64,000 nt of DNA from Zhouia spongiae (GTDB taxonomy: Bacteria > Bacteroidota > Bacteroidia > Flavobacteriales > Flavobacteriaceae), in assembly GCF_022760175.1 (NCBI RefSeq), contig NZ_CP094326.1:1972804-2036803 (forward strand), read 5' to 3'. Under the pieces are notes generated by a model. It did no database searches. It saw only the letters and a list, made by a program, of their open reading frames with translations, and was not told the origin of the DNA. Of the stretch, positions 7,249 to 15,657 are shown piece after piece. Every line of letters starts with the position of its first letter. Within the stretch, counting starts at the first letter, position 1. The position numbers and the translations under genes were made by a program.

Positions 7249-8382
7249 TTGATAAAACTTCATGATAAATACTTTGTGCCTTATATCACTTCTAAAGAAA
7301 TAGATGTTGTTGTAAGCGAGCTGGTTAAGGAGATAAGTACGGATCTTAAGGGAGAAGTGCCGGTTTTTTTATCGGTACTTAACGGCTCTTTTATGTTTAC
7401 TTCAGATTTTGTTAAGAAGTATCCGGACAATTGTGAAGTTAGCTTCGTTAAACTGGCTTCTTATTCCGGAACGGAAACAACAGGGGCGGTAAAACAACTG
7501 GTGGGGGTTAACCAGGATCTGAAAGGGCGATGTGTCGTTGTTCTGGAAGATATTATTGACTCTGGTAACACCCTGGAAGTTATTTGTGGTTTGTTGGAGA
7601 AGGAAGGGGTTAAACAGTTAAAGATTGCAACACTGTTTTTTAAACCTGTAGCATATACAAAAAAGTTAAAAATAGATTATATTGGGAAAGAAATTCCAAA
7701 CAGGTTCATTGTAGGCTACGGATTAGATTACGATGAGCTGGGGAGGAATTTGCCCGAAGTGTATCAATTAAAAAGGAAAAAAATGATCAACTTAGTGCTG
7801 TTTGGAAAGCCTGGAGCAGGTAAAGGGACACAAGCCAATTTTTTAAAAGAAAAGTATAACCTGAAACATATTTCTACGGGAGATGTGTTCAGATATAATA
7901 TTAAAAATGAAACAGAATTAGGTAATCTTGCAAAGACGTTTATCGATAAAGGAGAGTTGGTGCCGGATGAGGTTACTATTAATATGCTTAAAGCAGAGGT
8001 GGAAAAAAACCTTGACGCCGCCGGTTTCATTTTTGATGGCTTTCCGAGGACAACAGCTCAGGCTGAGGCGCTAGACCAGTTGATGCAGTATGAAGGAATG
8101 CAAGTAGACGCTACGATTGCATTAGAAGCCGATGATGAGGTTTTAATTCAGCGACTTCTTGAGAGAGGCAAGGTAAGTGGCAGAAGTGATGATCAGGATG
8201 AAGAAAAGATCAGGAATCGTTTTACAGAATACAATCAGAAAACAGCACCACTTACTGAATACTATAAACAGCAAAATAAATTCCATAGTATAAACGGAGT
8301 AGGTTCTATTGAAGATATCACCGAACGTCTTAGTAAAGTAATAGACTCATTGGTAGCTGTTAATGTAGCGAAAGATAAATAA
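7249..8382 (+). CDS. Hypoxanthine phosphoribosyltransferase-adenylate kinase fusion
   Basis: One 377-residue frame carries two purine enzymes. Residues 1-176 are a hypoxanthine phosphoribosyltransferase with the PRPP-binding loop VVLEDIIDSGNTLE near residue 103. Residues from 179 on are a short-type adenylate kinase with P-loop FGKPGAGKGTQ, the AMP-binding DGFPRT and the RSDDQDEEKIRNRF segment; the long zinc LID insert is absent. The only start that keeps the normal HPRT N-terminus (IKLHDKYF) is a TTG at 7249, since an in-frame TAA lies just upstream. The adenylate kinase has its own ATG at 7783 preceded by AAGGAAAA, so it may also be made separately. The joint regenerates IMP and GMP and balances adenine nucleotides. 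obg follows after 46 bases. Confidence 0.92.
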   Translation: MIKLHDKYFVPYITSKEIDVVVSELVKEISTDLKGEVPVFLSVLNGSFMFTSDFVKKYPDNCEVSFVKLASYSGTETTGAVKQLVGVNQDLKGRCVVVLEDIIDSGNTLEVICGLLEKEGVKQLKIATLFFKPVAYTKKLKIDYIGKEIPNRFIVGYGLDYDELGRNLPEVYQLKRKKMINLVLFGKPGAGKGTQANFLKEKYNLKHISTGDVFRYNIKNETELGNLAKTFIDKGELVPDEVTINMLKAEVEKNLDAAGFIFDGFPRTTAQAEALDQLMQYEGMQVDATIALEADDEVLIQRLLERGKVSGRSDDQDEEKIRNRFTEYNQKTAPLTEYYKQQNKFHSINGVGSIEDITERLSKVIDSLVAVNVAKDK

Positions 8383-8428
8383 GAAAGCTTATCTGCTTAA
8401 AAATATAATCCACATTTAATAACTACTA

Positions 8429-9439
8429 ATGACTGAAGGTAATTTTACCGATTATGTAAGGATATATGCCTCTTCCGGTAAAGGAGGTAGAGGGTCTGCT
8501 CATTTGCGACGTGAAAAATATGTAGCAAAAGGAGGTCCTGACGGAGGTGATGGAGGTAGAGGAGGTCACGTCATTATACGTGGGAATGCCAACCTTTGGA
8601 CGTTAATTCATTTTAAGTTTAAAAAACACTTTAGGGCCGGACACGGAGGCGACGGAGGAAAAAGCAGAAGTACCGGAGCTGATGGTGATGATGTATACAT
8701 GGAGGTGCCGTTGGGAACCGTGGTCAGGGATGTAGAAACCAAGAAGATTCTCTTTGAGGTAACAGAAGACAAAGAAGAAATAGTATTACTTGACGGAGGA
8801 AAGGGAGGTCTTGGGAACTGGCATTTTAAAAGCGCTACCAATCAGACCCCACGATATGCCCAGACAGGTATAGAAGGTAAGGAAAGCGAATTTATCCTGG
8901 AGCTGAAACTATTGGCTGATGTTGGGCTGGTAGGTTTTCCTAATGCAGGAAAATCAACATTACTTTCGGTAATAACCTCCGCGAAGCCGAAAATAGCCGA
9001 TTACCCTTTTACGACCTTAAAACCAAATCTTGGGATTGTAGAGTACCGCGATTTCAGGTCGTTTGTTATGGCCGATATTCCGGGAATTATAGAAGGAGCT
9101 GCGGAAGGAAAAGGTCTGGGGCATTATTTTTTACGTCATATTGAACGAAACTCGATATTGTTGTTCCTGGTGCCGGCTGATGCCGATGATGTAGCCAGGG
9201 AGTATAATATACTGTTGAACGAACTGAAAAGGTACAACCCCGAATTACTCGATAAAGAAAGGTTGGTGGCTATATCTAAAAGCGATATGCTTGACGATGA
9301 GCTGAAGAGGGAACTAAAGAGCGAACTGGATACACAGCTAAAAGGGGTGTCGTACATGTTTATTTCTTCAGTGGCACAAACAGGAATTCAGGAGTTGAAG
9401 GACAAACTGTGGGATATGCTTAACCCTGTTGAAGTTTAA
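8429..9439 (+). CDS. obg: Ribosome-assembly GTPase Obg
   Basis: A 336-residue Obg-family GTPase that binds the 50S subunit and links ribosome maturation to nucleotide levels. The glycine-rich N-terminal Obg fold is clear at residues 1-160 ([15 protein letters not shown]). The G domain has G1 [11 protein letters not shown] at about 170, switch I with [12 protein letters not shown]3 [16 protein letters not shown] and the TKSD-like SKSD. The variable C-terminal OCT domain of some Firmicutes is absent, as usual in Bacteroidetes. It sits downstream of hpt-adk and ends at a strong terminator. Confidence 0.97.
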   Translation: MTEGNFTDYVRIYASSGKGGRGSAHLRREKYVAKGGPDGGDGGRGGHVIIRGNANLWTLIHFKFKKHFRAGHGGDGGKSRSTGADGDDVYMEVPLGTVVRDVETKKILFEVTEDKEEIVLLDGGKGGLGNWHFKSATNQTPRYAQTGIEGKESEFILELKLLADVGLVGFPNAGKSTLLSVITSAKPKIADYPFTTLKPNLGIVEYRDFRSFVMADIPGIIEGAAEGKGLGHYFLRHIERNSILLFLVPADADDVAREYNILLNELKRYNPELLDKERLVAISKSDMLDDELKRELKSELDTQLKGVSYMFISSVAQTGIQELKDKLWDMLNPVEV

Positions 9440-9457
9440 TTTTATTCCAAAACACAT

Positions 9458-9491
9458 AATCAAAAAAGGCCTGTTAAGGTCTTTTTTGATT
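9458..9491 (+). terminator. Terminator after obg
   Basis: Arms AATCAAAAAAGGCCT (9458-9472) and AGGTCTTTTTTGATT (9477-9491) form a 15-bp hairpin with one G-U pair and a GTTA loop. Confidence 0.88.
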
Positions 9492-9608
9492 TAATAGCAT
9501 TTGTTGATTGTTAATTTTTATCTAAATAATCCACACAATGAAGCTATTTTTTCCGTAAAAATAACATTTGAAGTATCTTCGGGGCAATTTCAAAAAAACA
9601 TAACACAC

Positions 9609-11756
9609 ATGAGAAAATTACTTCTAGCGATTATTGCATTCGTCTTTATTGCTCCTCTGGCGACAAGAGCTAATGAAGGAATGTGGTTCTTAATGCATAT
9701 CGAGCGACTTAACCACCGGGATATGCAAAAAATGGGACTTCAGCTGACTCCTGAAGAGATATACAGTATCAACAATAACAGTCTTAAGGATGCCATCGTA
9801 CAGTTTAACGGAGGATGTACGGCAAGTTTAATATCAAAAGAAGGCTTAGTCTTAACAAACCACCATTGTGGTTATGGCGCTATTGCAGAGTTGTCTACCC
9901 CGGAACATAACTATTTAAAAGATGGTTATTGGGCGGCAACCAGGGCAGATGAGCTAAAACCTAAGAGTTTATATGTGCGATTCTTTGTTAGAATGGATGA
10001 TGCCACCAAAAGAATTTTATCTCAGGTAAATGATAATATGACTGAGGCCGAGCGTGAAGCAGCAATTAACAGAGAAATTGCCAAGATCCAGAAGGAAAAC
10101 GATGGAGGAGGAAAATATACGGTTTCTGTACGTCCGTTTTTTCAAGGAAACGAATACTACTATTTTGTGTATCAGGACTATCACGATGTTCGTTTAGTTG
10201 GAACACCACCGGAAAGTGTTGGTAAATTCGGAGGCGATACTGATAACTGGGAATGGCCACGGCACACAGGAGATTTCTCCATGTTCAGGGTTTATGGTGA
10301 TAAGGACGGTAATCCGGCTGATTACGCTGCTGATAATGTACCGTTAGAACCAAAACACCATTTACCGGTGAGCCTGAATGGAGTTAATGAAGGAGACTTT
10401 GCCATGATCTTGGGATATCCGGGCAGAACAAACAGATGGATGCCTGCTGCCGGAATAGATCAGAATGTGAATTTCGCATATCCGGCATGGGTAGAAGGTT
10501 CTAAGATGGGAATGGATAAAATGAAGAAATATATGGATCAGGACGATGATGTTCGATTAATGTATGCCTCTAAATATGCTCGTGTTGCTAATTATTGGAA
10601 GAACAGACAGGGGATGATAGATGCCCTGACAAAGCACCAGACAGCAGCATCCAAGCGTAAAACAGAAAAGAAATTCGACAAATGGGCAAATAAGGCCGCA
10701 AACAAAGCCACCTATGGTTCGGTGATGTCTGATATCAATAATTATTATACACTTACAAACGAAAGGTCCCGTCACGATAATTACCTGATGACTATGTTCA
10801 GAACAAGTGCATACGGAACGATTTCAAGAAGTATAGGACGTCAGTTTCTTAACTTTACCAAGGCAGATGAAAATAAAAGAGCCCAGGTAAAGCCTGCCAT
10901 GGAAAATATGGTAGACCAATTCTTTAAAGAGGTTTATTTGCCGGTAGAAAAAGACGTTCTTTCAGGACAGTTAGGCCTGTATGCGTCAAAAGCAGGTGTC
11001 GGACTGTCTCCGATGGTAGCCTCTTTGGCTTCGGCAAACAAAGGAGACTTTAATACATTTGTGAACGCAGCTTTTGAATTGAGTATTTTTACATCAAAAG
11101 AACGTATGAAAGCTTTCCTTGATCTTCCAAACGAGGAAACTTTAACTAATGATCCGTTGTATTTACTGTCTGAAGATTTACTGAATCATTATTACGATAA
11201 ATCCGAAGAGGTAGCAGCAGCAGAGGAACGCTACAACAAAGCCTACAGATTAATGGTTGAGGGACTTAGGGTTTCAAACCTGAGTACAATAAAATATCCG
11301 GACGCAAATTCTACCTTACGACTAACTTACGGAACAGTCCGCGCATTGCCTAAGGATAAGCGTAATGATGCTAAGATTAATAATTACACTACCTTTAAAG
11401 GAATGGTAGCAAAGTACAAGCCGAACGATCCTGAGTTCGACATGCCAAAGACAATGATAGATATGTATAACAAGAAAGACTTTGGCCGTTATGCAGATAA
11501 AGATGGATTTATGCCAATAAATTTCCTGACAGATAATGATATAACCGGAGGTAATTCAGGTTCTCCTGTTTTAAATGGTAAAGGCGAACTTATTGGTTTA
11601 GCTTTTGATGGAAATATTGAAGCGATGGCAGGAGATGTGATCTTTGATAATAAACTACAGCGTACGATTAATGTAGATGTAAGATATGTGATGTGGTTAA
11701 TTGATAAGTTTGCAGGCGCCAAGCATATCGTAGACGAGTTAACAATTACAGAATAG
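9609..11756 (+). CDS. S46 family dipeptidyl-peptidase, probably DPP7-type
   Basis: A 715-residue exported serine peptidase that removes dipeptides from the N-termini of oligopeptides in the periplasm. The ATG at 9609 is chosen over an upstream in-frame start because it begins a clear signal peptide (MRKLLLAIIAFVFIAPLATRA). The chymotrypsin-fold triad is visible as His86 in TNHHCGYG, Asp222 in WPRHTGDFS and Ser650 in GGNSGSPV. Eighteen residues after the Ser is Gly668 in FDGN; in DPP11, the acidic-specific relative, an Arg occupies this place as I recall it, so a DPP7-like preference for hydrophobic P1 residues is inferred. It is a single-gene unit between two terminators. Confidence 0.93.
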   Translation: MRKLLLAIIAFVFIAPLATRANEGMWFLMHIERLNHRDMQKMGLQLTPEEIYSINNNSLKDAIVQFNGGCTASLISKEGLVLTNHHCGYGAIAELSTPEHNYLKDGYWAATRADELKPKSLYVRFFVRMDDATKRILSQVNDNMTEAEREAAINREIAKIQKENDGGGKYTVSVRPFFQGNEYYYFVYQDYHDVRLVGTPPESVGKFGGDTDNWEWPRHTGDFSMFRVYGDKDGNPADYAADNVPLEPKHHLPVSLNGVNEGDFAMILGYPGRTNRWMPAAGIDQNVNFAYPAWVEGSKMGMDKMKKYMDQDDDVRLMYASKYARVANYWKNRQGMIDALTKHQTAASKRKTEKKFDKWANKAANKATYGSVMSDINNYYTLTNERSRHDNYLMTMFRTSAYGTISRSIGRQFLNFTKADENKRAQVKPAMENMVDQFFKEVYLPVEKDVLSGQLGLYASKAGVGLSPMVASLASANKGDFNTFVNAAFELSIFTSKERMKAFLDLPNEETLTNDPLYLLSEDLLNHYYDKSEEVAAAEERYNKAYRLMVEGLRVSNLSTIKYPDANSTLRLTYGTVRALPKDKRNDAKINNYTTFKGMVAKYKPNDPEFDMPKTMIDMYNKKDFGRYADKDGFMPINFLTDNDITGGNSGSPVLNGKGELIGLAFDGNIEAMAGDVIFDNKLQRTINVDVRYVMWLIDKFAGAKHIVDELTITE

Positions 11757-11777
11757 AGATCTTTTCTCTTAAAAATT

Positions 11778-11808
11778 AAAGTCCGGTTTTTTTAAGCCGG
11801 ACTTTTTT
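11778..11808 (+). terminator. Terminator after the S46 peptidase gene
   Basis: Arms AAAGTCCGG (11778-11786) and CCGGACTTT (11797-11805) with a T-rich loop, followed by a T-run. Confidence 0.85.
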
Positions 11809-11870
11809 TGTTCCCGGTCATAGAACAGGAATTAAATTAAAAGCCTCTGCCGTGCTTCAATGTTAATTCT

Positions 11871-11878
11871 TATTTTTG
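11871..11878 (+). promoter_or_regulatory. Putative -7 promoter element for mpl
   Basis: TATTTTTG matches TAnnTTTG, 18 bases before the ATG at 11897. No good -33 TTTG is seen. Confidence 0.45.
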
Positions 11879-11896
11879 GCTTAAAATAAATTCCAG

Positions 11897-13252
11897 ATGC
11901 GTATACATTTTATAGCGATAGGGGGGAGTGCCATGCATAACCTTGCCCTGGCTTTGTCGAATAAAGGATATCAGGTAACGGGTAGTGATGATGTGATTTT
12001 CGAACCATCGAAATCCAGGCTAGAAGCGAAGGGGCTTTGTCCCGAATCTTTCGGGTGGTTTCCTGAAAAGATAACGGGTGATATAGAAGCTGTAATATTG
12101 GGAATGCATGCAAAAGAAGATAATCCGGAGTTACTGCGGGCTCAGGAGTTGGGTATTAAAATTTATTCTTATCCGGAGTTCTTATACGAACAGTCAAAAG
12201 ATAAAACGAGGGTTGTAATAGGAGGGAGCCACGGTAAAACGACAATCACGTCAATGATTCTGCATGTATTGAATTATCACGGCGTAGAAGTAGACTATAT
12301 GGTAGGCGCCCAGTTAGATGGTTTTGAGACTATGGTGCACCTTACAGATAATAATGAGTTCATGGTATTGGAAGGCGATGAATATTTGTCTTCAGCTATT
12401 GACAGAAGACCTAAGTTTCATTTGTATAAGCCGAATATAGCTTTGCTAAGCGGTATTGCCTGGGATCATATTAATGTATTTCCGACTTATGAAGGATATG
12501 TAGAACAGTTTAAGGTTTTTGTCGACAGTATTGTAAGCGGAGGGAGTATTAACTATAACGAAGAGGATGACGAGGTGAAAAGAGTCGTGGAAGCTTCAGA
12601 AAACACGATCCGTAAAATACCTTATGGAACGCCGGAATATTTTGTGGAAGACGGAGCGACTTATATTGAAACCGCTGAAGGACCGATGCCACTGGAAATA
12701 TTCGGAAAACATAACCTGAACAACCTGATGGGAGCCAAGTGGATTTGTCAGCATATGGGCATTGATGAGGATGATTTTTATGAAGCTGTTGCAAGTTTTA
12801 AAGGAGCTTCAAAACGATTAGAGAAAATTGCAGCTTCTGACACAGGGGTTGCTTATAAAGACTTTGCCCATTCTCCGAGTAAAGTGGCTGCCACGACCAA
12901 AGCTGTTAAAGAACAATATCCGGATAGAAAGTTAGTGGCCTGTGTCGAATTACATACTTATAGTAGTCTGAATGCAAACTTCCTTAATGAGTATAAAGGG
13001 GCGTTGGACGCAGCAGATGAAGCCGTGGTATTTTATTCTCCTGATGCGGTTAAGATTAAAGGGTTGAAAGAAATAACAAAAGAGCAGATTGCAACAGCGA
13101 TGCAGCGGAATGATCTCAAAATATTTACAAACCCGGATGAGTTTAAATCGTACTTGTTTGATAAAGACTTTACCGATGTCACATTACTTTTAATGAGTAG
13201 TGGGAATTATGGGGGATTGGATTTTGATGAGGTAACAGGCCTGTTTGAATAA
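11897..13252 (+). CDS. mpl: UDP-N-acetylmuramate:L-alanyl-gamma-D-glutamyl-meso-diaminopimelate ligase
   Basis: A 451-residue Mur ligase of the Mpl type. It joins recycled murein tripeptide to UDP-MurNAc in peptidoglycan recycling. The N-terminal nucleotide-binding segment FIAIGGSAMHNLALAL is typical of Mpl rather than MurC (which has GIGG.GM). The ATP P-loop is GGSHGKTTITSMI near residue 112, and DFAHSPSKVAAT near residue 325 corresponds to the C-terminal domain motif of Mur ligases. It is monocistronic here. A biosynthetic MurC is expected elsewhere in the genome. Confidence 0.93.
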   Translation: MRIHFIAIGGSAMHNLALALSNKGYQVTGSDDVIFEPSKSRLEAKGLCPESFGWFPEKITGDIEAVILGMHAKEDNPELLRAQELGIKIYSYPEFLYEQSKDKTRVVIGGSHGKTTITSMILHVLNYHGVEVDYMVGAQLDGFETMVHLTDNNEFMVLEGDEYLSSAIDRRPKFHLYKPNIALLSGIAWDHINVFPTYEGYVEQFKVFVDSIVSGGSINYNEEDDEVKRVVEASENTIRKIPYGTPEYFVEDGATYIETAEGPMPLEIFGKHNLNNLMGAKWICQHMGIDEDDFYEAVASFKGASKRLEKIAASDTGVAYKDFAHSPSKVAATTKAVKEQYPDRKLVACVELHTYSSLNANFLNEYKGALDAADEAVVFYSPDAVKIKGLKEITKEQIATAMQRNDLKIFTNPDEFKSYLFDKDFTDVTLLLMSSGNYGGLDFDEVTGLFE

Positions 13253-13286
13253 TTAATTCGTCAGACTTATAATCAGTTGTTTCCAT

Positions 13287-13724
13287 TTAATCAGACCAAA
13301 GGCTTATATCCTCAAAGGGATCCACGGCCAGAATGACGGCGAGCGTAAATGCAGATACCGGAATGGCGATCGATATAGCAGTCGATAACGACTTGTTCTT
13401 TTGCCGGATTTCATAGATATCCTTTTCGGGTAAATAGATCTTCAGATATTTGTCGTTATATTTTTCAGCGCTGATTAGATCGGACAAACGCTTGGCTTCT
13501 TTAGAGTTTTTTGAAGCAACCCCGTACAAGCTGTCTTTTTGAAAAAGCAGTCTTTTAAAATGAAAGCGTTCAAGATTGGTGTTTAGCACTAAAACCTTTT
13601 GCCGGGATGAGACAGCATCGTCAATGCTTGAATTTTGTGATCTGTATATACTGCAACTATGCAGTAATGTCGCAGAAACAATAACAATGTAAAGTTGTTT
13701 AATATATTTTATTATTGCTTTCAT
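13287..13724 (-). CDS. Hypothetical lipoprotein with C-terminal hydrophobic segment
   Basis: I do not recognise this 145-residue protein. It begins with a lipoprotein signal (basic MKAIIKYIKQ, a hydrophobic stretch, then lipobox LLHSC near residue 24). The middle is polar and charged. A hydrophobic segment of about 19 residues (AISIAIPVSAFTLAVILAV) lies close to the C-terminus and could sit in a membrane. It lies between mpl, which converges on it, and the PaiB-like gene, with no operon partner. Its function is unknown. Confidence 0.6.
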   Translation of the reverse strand: MKAIIKYIKQLYIVIVSATLLHSCSIYRSQNSSIDDAVSSRQKVLVLNTNLERFHFKRLLFQKDSLYGVASKNSKEAKRLSDLISAEKYNDKYLKIYLPEKDIYEIRQKNKSLSTAISIAIPVSAFTLAVILAVDPFEDISLWSD

Positions 13725-13805
13725 TTTTAGAGTCGTAAAGAAAGCACCGTTAGTTGAAGTCCGTTAATTGGAGCCGGAAAACGTTATAAAAGATACAAAA
13801 TATCT

Positions 13806-14456
13806 TTATGATGATCTTTGAAAATCCTTTAAAATCGATTTTACTAAGGCTGAAATATCTTTTTTATTTTCCACAGTCATAGATTGTATCGCCATGTCCT
13901 GTTCTTCTGTTGGTTTGTTTTGAGATAATTTGAATTTTCCTTCCCAGGAGGTTATTTCAATTTCAAAACCAACAATATAATCCAAAAGTTTGTTCATTGT
14001 CGGGTGATTTTCTGAGAGCATATAACCAGAGGTGTTTGCCTCCAGGGATTCGGTCATTTTAAGCAGTGACTGCCTTAGGGTGTCCTTGCTTTTAATTTCT
14101 CTGGGTTTGCCTTCAATATGTACCTTGATGTAATTCCAGGTGGGCAGATGGTCAGCTTTAAAAAGAGAAGGAGAGATATAGGAATCGGGACCGTGAAAAA
14201 TAATATTTACGGCTGTTCCTTTTTGGAGGGCATTTAATTGGGGATTGTGTATGTCGATATGGCCTGCTAATTTGCCGAAGGGGAATTGTTTGTCTTTATA
14301 ATAGATCAGAGGGATATGACTTGTATATAATTTGTTGTTGTGCACTGAGATCAAAGTGGCCAATGGGTAAGCCCTGATGATTTTTATAATATTCTGAAAA
14401 CCGGTCTCTTGAAATTCTCGGGGAGGATAGTTCATGCCTTCTATATGATTAAACAT
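13806..14456 (-). CDS. FMN-binding PaiB-family negative regulator
   Basis: A 216-residue member of the PaiB family, which has a split-barrel FMN-binding fold. Diagnostic segments are YPPREF at the start, ATLISVHNNKLYTSHIPL, GHIDIHNPQ, FHGPDSYISPSL and PTWNYIKVHIEGKP. PaiB in Bacillus affects sporulation and protease genes; the ligand and role here are not known. The chosen ATG has AAGG at seven bases and overlaps the stop of the upstream DUF1569 gene by 8 bases, which suggests translational coupling. A second ATG seven codons in is possible. Confidence 0.85.
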   Translation of the reverse strand: MFNHIEGMNYPPREFQETGFQNIIKIIRAYPLATLISVHNNKLYTSHIPLIYYKDKQFPFGKLAGHIDIHNPQLNALQKGTAVNIIFHGPDSYISPSLFKADHLPTWNYIKVHIEGKPREIKSKDTLRQSLLKMTESLEANTSGYMLSENHPTMNKLLDYIVGFEIEITSWEGKFKLSQNKPTEEQDMAIQSMTVENKKDISALVKSILKDFQRSS

Positions 14457-14898
14457 TAAATTGCCTTAAGTGATGGTCTAGATGTTTGTATTGCATTTTA
14501 CCCCATTGTTCGGTAGTAAATTTTCCGAAAATGGGGTGTGCCGGCCACTCATTTTCAATTCCCTTTTCGTAAAATTCTTCGATGAGGATTTTTAATGTTT
14601 CTTTTTCCTGAATAAAATCGCGTTTGTCATTAACTAAAAACTCTTTTGCTGTCGGAATACCATGGCTCCACAGCTTGTCATCGTATAATTTATGCCTGAA
14701 TAGTTTAGCGATAGAACAGATGAACACGTTAGGTTTTTTTAATGTCATTTTATCGAGGGCGATTTTTAAAGGCCCCTGACAATGGGCAAGCATTTGGGAC
14801 ACATTCATTTTTCCCCATTCGGGAACGGAATCGTCGTTCAGCAATGTTATCCGGTCAATGATCTCGTTATAGGTGCCTTTGTCTAAGAGCGATTTCAT
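14449..14898 (-). CDS. DUF1569 (DinB-like) domain protein
   Basis: A 149-residue cytosolic protein with the DUF1569 pattern: VPEWGKMNVSQMLAHCQGPLKIAL near residue 30, and HPIFGKFTTEQWGKMQYKHLDHHLRQF at the end. These four-helix DinB-like proteins carry conserved His residues (here MLAHCQ and KHLDHHLRQF) that may bind a metal; they may be thiol-dependent transferases, but no activity is established for this subfamily. It is the first gene of a two-gene unit with the PaiB-like gene and diverges from radC. Confidence 0.85.
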   Translation of the reverse strand: MKSLLDKGTYNEIIDRITLLNDDSVPEWGKMNVSQMLAHCQGPLKIALDKMTLKKPNVFICSIAKLFRHKLYDDKLWSHGIPTAKEFLVNDKRDFIQEKETLKILIEEFYEKGIENEWPAHPIFGKFTTEQWGKMQYKHLDHHLRQFNV

Positions 14899-14958
14899 AA
14901 GTGAGTGATTTTTAGGTAGAAAAGTACAATTTTATTTTTAGTTTACTATCTTTAAAAG

Positions 14959-15657
14959 ATGAAAGAAAAATCAACATCATTTTCAATAAAAAACTGGAAA
15001 GAAGATGATCGTCCCCGTGAGAAATTATCCCTGAAGGGAAGGGCGGCACTGTCGGATGCAGAATTAATAGCCATTTTAATTGGTAGTGGTAATAAGGAAG
15101 AGAGTGCGGTAGGTCTGTCGCAAAGAATATTGGCTTCTACAGGCAATAGCTTGAACGAGTTGGGGAAGATGTCCGTAAAAAAATTAATGTCTTTTAAAGG
15201 AATTGGAGAAGCCAAAGCGATTACCATTGCAGCAGCCTTAGAGCTGGGAAGACGCCGGCGGAATGAAGATTCATTAGAAAGAAAAAAAATAACCAGTAGT
15301 TCGTCTGTTTTCGAGCTTATGCAGCCTGTTATAGGAGAGTTGGAGCATGAAGAGTTCTGGATCCTGTATCTTAATAACTCAAATAAAATTATTTATAAAC
15401 TACAACTAAGTAAGGGAGGAATCACAGGAACCCTTGTCGATGTCCGTTTGGCACTTAAACATGCTCTGGAGTTGGGAGCCACAAGCCTCATATTGGTCCA
15501 TAATCACCCTTCCGGTACCTTAAGACCCAGTGAGGCAGACAAACAGCTTACTGATAAGTTGAGTACTGCTGCTAATAGTTTAGATATAAAAGTTCTCGAC
15601 CATCTCATTGTCACTGAAAAAATGTATTTTAGTTTTGCAGATGAAGGACTGTTATAG
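14959..15657 (+). CDS. radC: RadC/UPF0758 family JAB-domain protein
   Basis: A 232-residue protein. The N-terminal third has a helix-hairpin-helix-like segment (MSFKGIGEAKAITIAAALELGRRR). The C-terminal half is a JAB/MPN domain with HNHPSGTLRPSEAD, which carries the metal-binding His residues and Ser. The family was once called a DNA repair protein, but the biochemical role is unsettled. Its stop codon abuts the ATG of the next gene with no gap, so the two are probably translated in a coupled way. Confidence 0.93.
   Translation: MKEKSTSFSIKNWKEDDRPREKLSLKGRAALSDAELIAILIGSGNKEESAVGLSQRILASTGNSLNELGKMSVKKLMSFKGIGEAKAITIAAALELGRRRRNEDSLERKKITSSSSVFELMQPVIGELEHEEFWILYLNNSNKIIYKLQLSKGGITGTLVDVRLALKHALELGATSLILVHNHPSGTLRPSEADKQLTDKLSTAANSLDIKVLDHLIVTEKMYFSFADEGLL

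Noticed and set aside
9501-9608. Upstream start for the S46 peptidase adding 36 residues
   Set aside because: The added sequence would bury the signal peptide that begins at the ATG at 9609.
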